Assembly (NCBI GenBank): GCA_027083355.1
Contig: JALWOY010000102.1
Coordinates: 1-64,000, forward strand
Source: Phycisphaerales bacterium
GTDB taxonomy: Bacteria > Planctomycetota > Phycisphaerae > Phycisphaerales > UBA1924
Direction: 5' to 3'
DNA: 64,000 bases
The stretch's first letter is position 1. The number at the start of each line of letters is the position of its first letter. Positions 35,041 through 44,588 of the stretch are shown one piece after another. The translations under genes were made by a program, and so were the position numbers. The notes under the pieces are model-generated. The model did no database searches. It had not been told where the DNA came from and saw only the letters and a program-made list of their open reading frames with translations.

Positions 35041-36513
35041 GTGAAGGGGCAGCAATCCGAACACAGGTCGAGGATCGGTTCTCGGGCAGGGTTGATCGCC
35101 GCGGCGCTGCTCGTGCAGGCTGTCGTGCTGGCGACGGGGTGGATGATCACGTTCAGGGTGGTGCAGCGGTCGTTCGCCCGCGAGATCGAGCAGCGCACGA
35201 TCGCGGAGAACCGCGAGCTGGCCGAGCGGATCGCGGCGTTGTTCCCGGACGATATCCCCGAGAACGTCGCCTACGGCTCGCCCGAATGGGAGCGTCTTCA
35301 GCGCATCATCGAGAGCGACGCGATGAAGAAGCTGCCCGCGGGCGGGTTCGCGTGTCTTGTCGGTCCCGACGGCAAGCTGCTGTGCCATCCCGATATCCGC
35401 CGGTCGCCTTCGCTGCGTCGGTACAGCTTTGTCGGGAAGGATCTATTGAGCGGGCTGGAACCCGGGGCCGAGTCCGCCCCGTTGCTGAAGAGCGACAACG
35501 AGAGCGGGATCATCGAGTTCACCGCCGGCGATTTTCATTACGTCGCGACGGCCCCGCTGGCGAACTCCGGGCTGCGCCTGCTTGTGCACCAGCCGGTCGG
35601 GGCGCTTGTGAAGATGAGCAAGCGGAGCACGCGATGGGTGATGGGGGTGGCGCTCGTGGCGGCGATCGGTGTGCTGGGTGTCACCGGGGTGGGCCTTCAC
35701 CGGCTCCTCGGGCAGTATGAGAATGTGCACGAGGCGCTCAACCGGCAGTTGCACGAGAACCTGCTCGTCGCCCGGAGCATCCAGCAGAGCACACTGCCGG
35801 CGTCGATCCCCAGCCCCCCGGGGTACGACATCGCGGGATGGTCACGGCCCGCCGATGAAACCGGGGGCGACACGTTCGACGTGATCTCGCTGCCCGAGGG
35901 CGAGGGGCCGGCGTGTTCGATCGGCTCGGTGGAAGAAACCCGCCGCGTCGCGCTCCTGTTGGCCGACGCGTCCGGGCACGGCATCGGGCCGGCGCTGGCC
36001 ATCACCCAGTTGCAGGCGATGAACCGGCTCGCGTGGCATCTCGGGGCGTCGATCCTCGACGTCGCCCGGCTCGTCAACGAACAACTGTACGACCGGCTCC
36101 CCGGCGGCCGATTCGTCACGGCGGTGTTCGCCGTGCTCGACGCGGAGACGCATACGGCCGAGTTGTTCAGCGCCGGGCAGGGGCCGATGTTCGTGTGGGA
36201 GGCACGCCGGCGGCGGGCTGTCGCGATCGAGCCCAACACCTACCCGCTGGGGATCGATCGGGTACTCGGCAGCCTGGAGACGACGAAGCTCACGCTCGGC
36301 CGGGGCGATGTGCTCTGCTTCGTCAGCGACGGGATCGTGGAAGCCACCGGGCCGGACGGCGAGCAGTTCGGGCACGACAGACTCGTCGCGCTGATCGGCG
36401 ACGGCGAGGACGCGAACGAGATCGCCCGGCGGATCGGCGAAGCGGCCGACCGATTCACCGAGGGGGCGCCGCAGAACGACGACCGGACGGTGTTGGTCGT
36501 GCGTCGGGTGTGA
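35041..36513 (+). CDS. Membrane SpoIIE-type PP2C phosphatase (RsbU-like)
   Basis: The 490-residue product has two membrane helices (about residues 17-38 and 200-222) with an external sensor domain of about 160 residues between, possibly Cache-like, then a SpoIIE/PP2C domain. Metal-binding acidic residues are seen in LLADASGHG, VSDGIVEATG and QNDDRTVLVV. Such enzymes dephosphorylate STAS anti-sigma antagonists in response to an outside signal. A STAS protein is encoded at 12852-13226, but a link is only inference. It starts with GTG and has a weak ribosome site. Its stop codon abuts that of the convergent permease gene, sharing TGATCA. Confidence 0.85.
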   Translation: MKGQQSEHRSRIGSRAGLIAAALLVQAVVLATGWMITFRVVQRSFAREIEQRTIAENRELAERIAALFPDDIPENVAYGSPEWERLQRIIESDAMKKLPAGGFACLVGPDGKLLCHPDIRRSPSLRRYSFVGKDLLSGLEPGAESAPLLKSDNESGIIEFTAGDFHYVATAPLANSGLRLLVHQPVGALVKMSKRSTRWVMGVALVAAIGVLGVTGVGLHRLLGQYENVHEALNRQLHENLLVARSIQQSTLPASIPSPPGYDIAGWSRPADETGGDTFDVISLPEGEGPACSIGSVEETRRVALLLADASGHGIGPALAITQLQAMNRLAWHLGASILDVARLVNEQLYDRLPGGRFVTAVFAVLDAETHTAELFSAGQGPMFVWEARRRRAVAIEPNTYPLGIDRVLGSLETTKLTLGRGDVLCFVSDGIVEATGPDGEQFGHDRLVALIGDGEDANEIARRIGEAADRFTEGAPQNDDRTVLVVRRV

Positions 36514-38343
36514 TCACCCGGTGCCGGCGAGCTTGCGCACGGTGAAATCAAACCCGCGGACCATCGACGCCCGGACGCCGAACACAATGCCGAAATGGAT
36601 CATCGCGGAGAAGACGGCCCCTGTGACGAGGGCGATCCGGGCGACTGTGGGGCCGTCCGGCCCGCCGACAACGGTTTCGAGCATGGCCGACTCGGGGAAA
36701 ACGGAGGCGTAGAGGAGCGTGGCGGGATTCATGGCGGAGACGGCGGGCCCGAGGATCTGGATATCCGACCCGCTCTGCCACCCGCACAGGCCGACGATGC
36801 CGGCGATCACCCCGACGACCCCGACGGCCCCGACGACCGAGGCGATCGTGCCCTTGCTTTTCAGCGACCAGTGCAGGCCGATCATCACGCAGAACGCGGT
36901 GAACGCGACGAGCACCACGCCCACGATCAGGCCAGACTCGGGGAGCACGAGCGGCACCTGCATCGGCGAGGTGCTGAACCGCACGGGGACGGTCACCCCG
37001 CCTCGGCCCAGCCCGCCCGAGAGGACATAGACGCCCGCGAAGACGAGCGTGCCGACCGGCACCGCGAGCATGGGCAGCAGATAGGCGACCAGCCCACGCA
37101 GCTTGCCCGAGAGGTACACCGACGGTGTGATCGGGGTCGTCAGGATCAGGTCGAGTGTGCCGTCCTCGCGTTCCCGGCTGACGGCGGTGGCGGCCATGTT
37201 GATCGCGATGAGCGTGATCACCGCGGACTCGGTCCAGACGATCGCCAGCAGGATCTGGCGGAATTCATCGGGCCCGATCGCGCCGCCGTGGAGGGCCGCG
37301 ACGAGAACGAGCCCGCCCAGCCCGCCGGCGATCACGAATGACCAGCGCCCGAGGATCTTCCAGGGGGTGCTGTTGCGGGCGGCGGCCTCTCGCCATGCGA
37401 TCGGGTTCGGCCAGACGTGACGCGGCGCCCGGTGCATGCCGACGACGACCCCGTCGGCGGTCGTGACCTGCCGTGTGTTGCGCGTTTTCGACCTGAGCCC
37501 GCCGGCGCGAACGGTGAGGGCGCTGGCGGCGAGCAGGAGCACGCCGATGCCGGCGCTGATCGAGCACCAGGCCGTGACGGGGTGTTCGAGGAACAGCGCC
37601 GAGATCCCGGACAGGCTGCCGGGTTCGGCGCGGGGGTAGCTGGCGGGGTTGAGCAGCGCCCGCAGGGCCAGGAACGGGTTGAGCCCGGTCCACCACGTCA
37701 CCCCCGGTCGGCCCGAGAGCGAGTCGAGCGCGGCCGTGACGGCGATGTAACTGACGACGACGACGTAAAAAGTGAATACAGCCCGCCGACCGACGACGCG
37801 GCTGACGGCCAGGGCGATCGCGATCGACCCGACCAGGAACGCGGCGCACCCGGCGATGAGGAAGCTCGCGAAGATCGAGGATGCGGGCACGCCGCCGAAA
37901 TACTGGGTCGTGGCGAAGAGGGGGAGGCTGGCAAAGAGCAGCGCGAGGACGAACAGCAGGCGGCCGATCAGGTTCCCGAGCACGATCTGCGCCGCCGAGA
38001 GGGGCGTGGTCAGCAGGATGTCCCACGTCTTGGGGTTGGATTCCTGTGCGATCGCGCCCGCCATGAACACGGGGGCGAGGATGCAGATCAGGACGATCTG
38101 GAGGTAGGCGATGACCGTGAAGCTCGACGCGCCGGCCTCGGCCAGCTCGCGGTAGCTCGGCGCGCCCCCCGATCCGGGCGAGGCGTTGAGCAGCAGCGAC
38201 CAGAGCAGCACCACGATCAGCACCGCGAGGTAGGCCGACCGGACGTAGTTGTGCATCTTTCGGCGGGACCCGTTGCGGACGAGACGCACCGCGATCGGGT
38301 TGAACACCACGAGCCCCAGAAACCAGCGGAGGATGGCGGGCAT
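36514..38343 (-). CDS. ABC-2 type transporter permease, double length
   Basis: The 609-residue protein has about twelve membrane helices in two halves, each with ABC-2 features: AQESNPKTWDILLTTPLSA followed by LGNLIGRLL in the first, VSREREDGTLDLILTTPI then LSGKLRGLV in the second. The ExxxxTwdlLLtTPls motif is the mark of ABC-2 export permeases. Fusion of two permease halves in one chain is common in planctomycetes. No ATPase gene overlaps it on the same strand; the nearest is the GldA-like gene at 40238 on the other strand. The substrate is unknown. The stop abuts the convergent phosphatase gene. Confidence 0.82.
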   Translation of the reverse strand: MPAILRWFLGLVVFNPIAVRLVRNGSRRKMHNYVRSAYLAVLIVVLLWSLLLNASPGSGGAPSYRELAEAGASSFTVIAYLQIVLICILAPVFMAGAIAQESNPKTWDILLTTPLSAAQIVLGNLIGRLLFVLALLFASLPLFATTQYFGGVPASSIFASFLIAGCAAFLVGSIAIALAVSRVVGRRAVFTFYVVVVSYIAVTAALDSLSGRPGVTWWTGLNPFLALRALLNPASYPRAEPGSLSGISALFLEHPVTAWCSISAGIGVLLLAASALTVRAGGLRSKTRNTRQVTTADGVVVGMHRAPRHVWPNPIAWREAAARNSTPWKILGRWSFVIAGGLGGLVLVAALHGGAIGPDEFRQILLAIVWTESAVITLIAINMAATAVSREREDGTLDLILTTPITPSVYLSGKLRGLVAYLLPMLAVPVGTLVFAGVYVLSGGLGRGGVTVPVRFSTSPMQVPLVLPESGLIVGVVLVAFTAFCVMIGLHWSLKSKGTIASVVGAVGVVGVIAGIVGLCGWQSGSDIQILGPAVSAMNPATLLYASVFPESAMLETVVGGPDGPTVARIALVTGAVFSAMIHFGIVFGVRASMVRGFDFTVRKLAGTG

Positions 38344-38387
38344 GGACCGATGGTACGGCCCGGGGCGGCGTCGGGTTGCACGCCCGG

Positions 38388-40121
38388 CTACAGATCAGCC
38401 CCGAGCGCTTTGTGCATGGCCTCGATGAGCTGCTGGATATCGAACGGTTTGAACAGAACGGCCGACATGCCCTCCTGGCTGGCGCGGACGATCGAGTGGT
38501 GCGGGTCGTAGCCGAACCCGGTCATCAGGATCACCGGCGCGTCGGGGCAGTGCCGGCGGGCGGCGCTGAAGACCTCGTAGCCGTTGCGGTCCGGCATACG
38601 GATATCGCTGATCACGATATCGAACGGGGGCGATTCGCCGCGCGAAACGGCTTCCAGCGCCTCGATCGCCTCTTCGCCGGACTGGACCACTGTGGCCCGG
38701 CACCCCCTCGCCTTGAGCACGGCGAGGATGACCTTGCAGATCTTCTGCTCGTCGTCGGCGACGAGGACGCGTTTGCCCTTGAGCAGCGGGTCGTCGTTGC
38801 TTCCGGCCATCGCCCGGTCGATGCCGAGGAGCGTCTGCGGCCCCGACGCGACGTTGGCGACCCGCCCGCGGATGGCCTCAACATCCTCGCGGATTCTCGC
38901 GAGGTGCCCGGCGGTCTCGGGGTCGAGGTTCGCTGTGCCGACCTCGTCGAGTTCCTTGACGATGTCAGCCAGTGGTTCTTCCAGTTCACCGCCGACGCGG
39001 TCGCTGACGTTGAGGTTTGTCGCCGAGCGTTCGACGACCAGCAGGTCGAGCATGTGCAGTGCGATCGCGATGTACCGGCCGAAAATCTCGAGGAACTGCC
39101 GCTCGTCGTCGTCGAACGCCTCCGGTTGTTTGCTCTCGACATCCATGATGCCGATGACGCGGTCGTGCATCCGCAGCGGGACGGTGCAGCTCGACTGGGC
39201 GCCGTGCAGGCCGGGAATGAACCGCTCGTCGGTCGAGGCGTCGCGGCAGATGTAGCTCTTGCCGGTTGCGGCGACGTACCCGCTGATCCCGCTGCCCTCC
39301 GTCTCGGGGGACAGGTCCAGGTCGTGGATCTCGGGGGGGAGGCCCGCCGAGATCACCAGCTCGAGTTTTTTGCGTGACTCGTCGATGAGGAAGATCGCGA
39401 AGTGGTCGTAGCTGAGCACCTCGTGCATGAGCCGGACGATCTTCTCTTCCATCAACTGGAGCCGCTGGTACGTGTTTCGTTCACGGACGGCCGATGCGTC
39501 GAGCCGGACGAGTTCGAGGCCGGCCTTGTCGATCGCGTCGAGCTTGCGCATCGAGCGTCTGGCGTCGGTGATGTCTCGCACGATGACGGCGAGGCGTTCG
39601 ACCTGCCCGTCGTCGCGGCGGGACGTCCCGGCGGGGATGATCTCGAGCTCGTAGGTGTTCTCCGCGTCCGGTGATTCGACCTCGAACCGGCAGACCTCGG
39701 CGCACACGCCGGTGCGGCGTTTGAGCGCGGCGGTGTTGTGCTGGTCGAACCAGTCCCTCGCCTCGCGGATGCACACCCCGACTTCTTCCCTGATCTGTTC
39801 GTCGAGCCTGCGGTAGAACCCGTTGGCCCAGAGCACGCGGCCCTGCCGGTCGGCGAGGCAGACGCCCTCGCCGATCACCTCGAGCAGCACCCGTTCCTGC
39901 TGCTCGTCGGGCTGAGCGGGCGAGGCATCGGTGGAATCCTCGTCGACCAGTTCCGCATCGTACCCCCCCTGCCGGAGGGTCCGCACCAGTTTTTCGAGTT
40001 CCCCGGCCCGGGCATCGACGTCGAGCGATGAGAAGGTATCGCCGAGCAACGCGCAGACCGCCTCGTCGCAGACCCGACGCCCGCCGACCAGCAGCACCTT
40101 GCTCTTGGTTTTCGTCGTCAC
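38388..40121 (-). CDS. PAS-GAF-receiver signalling protein
   Basis: The product is about 577 residues: an N-terminal region of about 60 residues, a PAS domain near 60-170 (VIGEGVCLADRQGRVLWANG), a GAF domain near 215-355 with IMDVESKQPEAFDDDE at its end, a coiled linker, and a receiver domain at about 450-577 with FDIVISDIRMPDRNG and the lysine in VLFKPFD. There is no histidine kinase or output domain, so the protein probably takes a phosphate from a separate kinase and signals through contact. GTG at 40121 is the best start; the frame runs upstream to 40229 without support. It is divergent from the GldA-like ATPase gene by 116 bases. Confidence 0.8.
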   Translation of the reverse strand: MTTKTKSKVLLVGGRRVCDEAVCALLGDTFSSLDVDARAGELEKLVRTLRQGGYDAELVDEDSTDASPAQPDEQQERVLLEVIGEGVCLADRQGRVLWANGFYRRLDEQIREEVGVCIREARDWFDQHNTAALKRRTGVCAEVCRFEVESPDAENTYELEIIPAGTSRRDDGQVERLAVIVRDITDARRSMRKLDAIDKAGLELVRLDASAVRERNTYQRLQLMEEKIVRLMHEVLSYDHFAIFLIDESRKKLELVISAGLPPEIHDLDLSPETEGSGISGYVAATGKSYICRDASTDERFIPGLHGAQSSCTVPLRMHDRVIGIMDVESKQPEAFDDDERQFLEIFGRYIAIALHMLDLLVVERSATNLNVSDRVGGELEEPLADIVKELDEVGTANLDPETAGHLARIREDVEAIRGRVANVASGPQTLLGIDRAMAGSNDDPLLKGKRVLVADDEQKICKVILAVLKARGCRATVVQSGEEAIEALEAVSRGESPPFDIVISDIRMPDRNGYEVFSAARRHCPDAPVILMTGFGYDPHHSIVRASQEGMSAVLFKPFDIQQLIEAMHKALGADL

Positions 40122-40237
40122 GACATGCAATCCATCTCGACCGGCTCCGCGGAAGTCTAGCGAGCTGCCCGGGGGCTGTTCCGGCGTTCTATCCTTTTCA
40201 CGATCGGCACAACCCTGATACGCTCTCAACCATTCTC

Positions 40238-41194
40238 ATGATCCATGTGCATGAAGTGAGCAAATCTTTCGGCCGGACGCGGGCCGTTCGGGGCGTCGGT
40301 TTCACGCTCGAAAAAGGGGGTGTGACCGGGCTGCTCGGGCCGAACGGCGCCGGAAAAACCACCACAATCCGCATGATCGCGGGCTTCCTCGTTCCCGACG
40401 CGGGCCGGATCACCCTCGCGGGGCACGACGTGGCCACCGATCCGATCCCCGCCAAACGCCTCCTGGGCTACCTGCCGGAATCAGCACCTCTGTATCCGGA
40501 GATGACCACCGGGCGGTATCTGGACTACCGGGCGAGGCTGTTCAATCTGGGGCGCACAGATCGCCGGGCCGCGGTCGGTCGCTCGATCGAACGGTGCCGG
40601 CTGGGCGAGGTTTCGGACCGGCGGATCGGCGTGTTGAGCAAGGGCTACCGCCAGCGTGTCGGGCTTGCGTCGGTGCTGTTGCACGACCCCCCCGTGCTGA
40701 TCCTCGACGAGCCCACCAACGGGCTGGACCCCTCGCAGATCCGGACGACGCGCGGTCTCATCCGCGAGTTGGCCGAGGACCGGACCGTGCTGCTGTGCAC
40801 GCACATCATCCCCGAGGCGGAGCGGACATGCGAACGCATCCTGGTGATCGCCGGCGGCCGGTTGATCGCCGACGGAACGCCGGCCTCCCTCGCCGGGGCG
40901 AACGAGGCCACCGAGATGATCTGCCGCGGCCCCGCGGACGACGGCCTCCGCAGGGCGATCGCCCGGCATGTCGGGGGTGAGAATGCGGAGCTGACCACCG
41001 GGAGCGACGGGTGGGTCCGTGTGGTGATCCGCGGCTGGGCGGACGTCGGCGAGGGCCTGCACGAGGCCGCGGTGTCTGCGGGTCGGGTGGTCCGTCGGCT
41101 CGGTCCGATCCGGCTTTCTCTGGAAGAGCGCGTCGTGGATCTGATCGAGAACGTTGCCCCGGCTTCCGAGTTCACCCGTGGGGGTTCGTCGTGA
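40238..41194 (+). CDS. ABC-2 transporter ATPase, GldA-like
   Basis: The 318-residue ATPase has Walker A GPNGAGKTTT, signature LSKGYRQRVGLA, Walker B VLILDEPTNGLDPSQI and a switch histidine in CTHIIPEAE. A C-terminal domain of about 90 residues follows. LSKGYRQR and EPTNGLDP, with the next gene fused from permease and GldG-like parts, point to the GldAFG-type complex, first known from gliding Bacteroidetes but widespread elsewhere in non-gliding bacteria. The ATG at 40238 lacks a good ribosome site. Its TGA overlaps the GTG of the next gene by GTGA, so the two are translationally coupled. Confidence 0.85.
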   Translation: MIHVHEVSKSFGRTRAVRGVGFTLEKGGVTGLLGPNGAGKTTTIRMIAGFLVPDAGRITLAGHDVATDPIPAKRLLGYLPESAPLYPEMTTGRYLDYRARLFNLGRTDRRAAVGRSIERCRLGEVSDRRIGVLSKGYRQRVGLASVLLHDPPVLILDEPTNGLDPSQIRTTRGLIRELAEDRTVLLCTHIIPEAERTCERILVIAGGRLIADGTPASLAGANEATEMICRGPADDGLRRAIARHVGGENAELTTGSDGWVRVVIRGWADVGEGLHEAAVSAGRVVRRLGPIRLSLEERVVDLIENVAPASEFTRGGSS

Positions 41195-43989
41195 TCCGGC
41201 CCGTGCTGGCGACCGCGAGCCGGGAGGCGGGGGCGATGTTCCGCACGCCCGCGGGCTGGATCGTCACGGCGTTGTTCGCGTTGCTCGCCGGGGTGGTTTT
41301 CACCGTGCAGACCCTCACGCCGGGGGAACCGGCGACGATGCGAGGATTTTTTTCTCCCGCGGCGTGGCTCTTAATCGTGATCGCGCCCGCGGTTTCGATG
41401 CGGCTGTTCAGCGAGGAGCTGAAGTCGGGGACGATCGAGCCGCTGCTGACCGCGCCGGTTTCCCCGCTCACGGTCGTGCTGGGCAAGTACGCGGGGGCCG
41501 TTTTCTTTCTCGCGTGCATGCTGCTGCCGACGGTGGTGTTCCCGTTCGTGCTGGCGTGGTGTGCCGACGGGCCGATCGACGCGGGGGCGATCGCCTCGGG
41601 CTATCTCGGCCTGCTCCTCGTCGCGATGTTGTATCTGGCAGTGGGGATGTTGATCTCGACACTGACCGACAGCCAGGTGCTCTCGTTCCTTGTCACGATG
41701 ATCGTGCTGCTGCTGGCGATGATCGCGGCGGGGCCGGTCGCCCGGCGGGCACCCGTCCGCGTCGCGGGCGTGCTCTCCGAATTGTCGGTGCCGGGGCGGG
41801 CGGCGGACTTCGCCCGCGGTGTCATCGAAACGAGACACGTCGCGGCTCTTTTGGGCGCGTCCGGGTTCATGCTCGCGGGTGCGTGGCTCGCGCTCGTCTG
41901 GCGGCGCACCGGTGGGCGGGCATACGCAAAGGCCGTGCGCGCATCGGTGTTCCTCGTCGCCTGGGGCGTGATCGCGGTATCGCTGGGCATCATCGGCGCG
42001 AACACGAACGCGAGGTTCGACACGACCGCCGGGCGCGTGCACGCCCTCGGCCCGCGGACAACGGCGAGGCTGCGCACGCTCGATCAGCCCGTCGAGCTGG
42101 TCGTCGCCGTCGATCGATCGGGGCTCGATCCGCGCGCGCGCGACCGTGTCGACGACGTGCTCGACGCGTTCGACCACGCTTCGGAGATGCTGGACGTCAC
42201 GATCATCGACACGGGTTCGGCACGCGGGCGGTCCATGTACGACGACCTGCTCGCCCGGCTCGACCGGCGCGACATCCCCGCCCGGCAGCGGCAGGCGGGC
42301 GTCGCCGGGGAGATCGTCGCGAGGGCGCGATCGATGCTCCGGGCGCTGGACACGCTCGGCTCGGCGTCCGGGCGTCCGGGCGAAGAACAGGGCCGATCCG
42401 GGCGGTACGCCGCGTGGGCACGGATCGCGTCGAGGCAGCTGAAAGACATCCTCGCCGAAACGCCGGACGGTACGAACGAGACGGCGCCGACCGCGGACGC
42501 CGCGACACGCACGGACGCGGCGCGCCGCGTGTCCGACTTCGCCTCCCGGCTTTCTTCCCAACTGAGCGCTGCGCTCGACGAGATCCGCTCGGCCCGGGCG
42601 GGCACGGGCGCCGACGACACGGGGTCGCGTCGCCTCGAACAGGCGCTCGAATCTCTGCGGGGCGATGCCGCGTTGATCGCCGAACTCGGGCGTTCGCTGG
42701 GCAAGACGGACATGCAGCGCGTCGCCGACGCGCTCGGCTCGGGTGCCGCGGTGTTGTTGATCGGCCCGCCGCGTGACGACGGTTCCCCGGGGCTTGTCGC
42801 GATCGACCCGGACGAGCTGTACCCGCCCGCCGAGGTCTTCGCGATCGACGATTCGGCCGCACGGATCGCCACCACCGACCGGGCCGAGCAGCTGATCGGT
42901 TCCGCGCTGGCGGTGTTGAGCGACCACGCCCGGCCGATCGTGGTCTTCGTCCACGGTGAGAACACGCGCTGGGTCGGCAAGGCGGGCGTGATGACGGGCC
43001 TGCTCGACCGCTTGCAACGCGCCGGCATCGATTACGCCGAGTGGGCCGCCGTGATCGAGCCGGACCCGCCCCGGCTCGACACGATCGACCCGACGGGCGA
43101 CCGGCCGGTGGTGTATTGCGTGATCAGCCCGGATTCGGCTGCGGCGGCGCGGCCCGACGACCCGAAGAGCCGGACCGGCACGGCTCGGGCGAGCCGTCTG
43201 GGCGAGGTTGTCTCGTCGCTCGTCTCGGGTGGATCGGCGGTGCTGGTGAACCTGGCGCCGTCGGTTTTCCCCACCTTCGGCGACGCCGACCCGATCGCCG
43301 CCGCGCTCGAGCCGTTGGGGATCGAGGCGGGAAGCGGGACACCGGTGCTTTCCGATGTCCCCGGTCGGGCGGGCGTGTCGACGACCCAGCGGCTGGTCCC
43401 GCCGGCGTCGGATGATCCGATCGCGTCGGCCGTCGCGGGCCTGCCGATCGCGCTGGAATGGCCCGTCCCGCTCGAAATCAACGGCGACGCGTCGGCGATG
43501 TTGACGCTTGATGCCTCCGCCGACCGATGGGCCGAGACGCAATGGCTGAGCCTGTGGCGGACACCCCGGAATCAACGGGCCCTGCTGGCCGATCAACCCG
43601 CCTTCGACCCGGGCGAATCGCGCGGGCCGTGGGTGGTGGCGGCGAGGGCGCGCGGGACGGCGTTCGGCGTTGGGCCGGGCGCGGGTCGGTCGCGCGTGGT
43701 GGTGGTCGGGTCGAACACGTGGATGCTCGACCATGTGTGGAGAGCGCAGCGTGTGGTGAACAACAGGCCGGTGCTCGTCAACCCCGGCAACCCCGAGTTG
43801 TTCGAGGCCTCGGTGCTCTGGCTGGCGGGCCGGGATGAGCTGATCGCGCCGAGCCCGACGGCCAGGCCGGTCTCGCTGGTGAGGCCGCTATCCGGGCGAA
43901 CGATCGCGGTGATCCGGTGGTCGCTGATCGGCGGTTTGCCTCTCCTGATCCTGATCGCGGGGGTCGCCCACCGCGTGGTGCGGGGTTGA
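41191..43989 (+). CDS. Fused GldF/GldG-like ABC permease and auxiliary protein
   Basis: The product is about 932 residues. The first 260 form an ABC-2 permease of about six helices (RTPAGWIVTALFALLAG, MRLFSEELKSGTIEPLLTAP). A helix near residue 260 begins a long periplasmic domain like GldG (TARLRTLDQPVELVVAVDRS, DDVLDAFDHASEMLDVTIID). A final helix near 905-925 anchors it. In Bacteroidetes the two parts are separate genes; here they are one chain. An Ala/Arg-rich region near 390-500 is variable. It starts with GTG inside the TGA of the ATPase gene. Its last 102 bases overlap the convergent zinc-ribbon gene. Gliding is not implied; cargo is unknown. Confidence 0.82.
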   Translation: MIRPVLATASREAGAMFRTPAGWIVTALFALLAGVVFTVQTLTPGEPATMRGFFSPAAWLLIVIAPAVSMRLFSEELKSGTIEPLLTAPVSPLTVVLGKYAGAVFFLACMLLPTVVFPFVLAWCADGPIDAGAIASGYLGLLLVAMLYLAVGMLISTLTDSQVLSFLVTMIVLLLAMIAAGPVARRAPVRVAGVLSELSVPGRAADFARGVIETRHVAALLGASGFMLAGAWLALVWRRTGGRAYAKAVRASVFLVAWGVIAVSLGIIGANTNARFDTTAGRVHALGPRTTARLRTLDQPVELVVAVDRSGLDPRARDRVDDVLDAFDHASEMLDVTIIDTGSARGRSMYDDLLARLDRRDIPARQRQAGVAGEIVARARSMLRALDTLGSASGRPGEEQGRSGRYAAWARIASRQLKDILAETPDGTNETAPTADAATRTDAARRVSDFASRLSSQLSAALDEIRSARAGTGADDTGSRRLEQALESLRGDAALIAELGRSLGKTDMQRVADALGSGAAVLLIGPPRDDGSPGLVAIDPDELYPPAEVFAIDDSAARIATTDRAEQLIGSALAVLSDHARPIVVFVHGENTRWVGKAGVMTGLLDRLQRAGIDYAEWAAVIEPDPPRLDTIDPTGDRPVVYCVISPDSAAAARPDDPKSRTGTARASRLGEVVSSLVSGGSAVLVNLAPSVFPTFGDADPIAAALEPLGIEAGSGTPVLSDVPGRAGVSTTQRLVPPASDDPIASAVAGLPIALEWPVPLEINGDASAMLTLDASADRWAETQWLSLWRTPRNQRALLADQPAFDPGESRGPWVVAARARGTAFGVGPGAGRSRVVVVGSNTWMLDHVWRAQRVVNNRPVLVNPGNPELFEASVLWLAGRDELIAPSPTARPVSLVRPLSGRTIAVIRWSLIGGLPLLILIAGVAHRVVRG

Positions 43990-44397
43990 GATCAGATCGG
44001 ACCCGCTCAGGTCGGTGCGCTCGGCCCCCGATCGGCGGTAGGCCGCCTGGACCGGCGTGCCCCGCCCACACTCGGGGCAGGTGAACATACCGAGCCTCGG
44101 CGAAAGCCCGTGCAGGCTGTAGCCGCAGAACGCACATCCCGCGCGAGAGATCCTCGGCAGGCTGGCGATGAACAGCCCGACAACAAAGACCATGGCGGTG
44201 TACGGGTACATGATGCTCCGCAGGACGGGCAGGTAGATCCGCCCGTGGGTCCACTCGCTGAGCAGCCAGTGCAGATAGTTCAGCCCGATCAGACCGGCGA
44301 GCCCGAGCAGCACGGCGACAAACCCCGCCGGACGCCGGCGATGCCGGGCCGCCAAGACCCAGACCAGCATGGCATATCCGACGAACAGAGGGATCAC
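43888..44397 (-). CDS. Small membrane protein with zinc ribbon
   Basis: The product is about 169 residues with three membrane helices, then a zinc ribbon (CAFCGYSLHGL...CPECGRG) on the inner side. The CxxCGYxLxGL...CPECG pattern recurs in many Phycisphaerae membrane proteins of unknown role. The GTG at 44397 is chosen because GGAGG lies nine bases upstream. The last 34 codons are antisense to the 3' end of the GldFG-type gene and are rich in D, R, Q and P, unlike the rest, so the tail may be recently gained by stop-codon loss. Another reading would end the protein near the ribbon, but no earlier stop exists. Confidence 0.7.
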   Translation of the reverse strand: MIPLFVGYAMLVWVLAARHRRRPAGFVAVLLGLAGLIGLNYLHWLLSEWTHGRIYLPVLRSIMYPYTAMVFVVGLFIASLPRISRAGCAFCGYSLHGLSPRLGMFTCPECGRGTPVQAAYRRSGAERTDLSGSDLISTPHHAVGDPRDQDQERQTADQRPPDHRDRSPG

Positions 44398-44588
44398 GGG
44401 TCGCGCCTCCGGGGTGCGGTCTTCTCCAATCGTACGTCTGAAGTTGCCGTTCGCCGGGCGAAAGATTGCACCACGGAGAACACGGAGAGCCACGGAGAGG
44501 GGTTGTTTTCCGGAAAGAAGAGAAGACGCCGAGCCTGAACCGTTTTGGCGGAGGCTCGGATCGGGGGTGGGGATGAGCGGAGAAGCAT

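Noticed and set aside
41371-43734. Antisense frame opposite the GldFG-type gene
   Set aside because: Arginine- and histidine-rich shadow of a supported gene.
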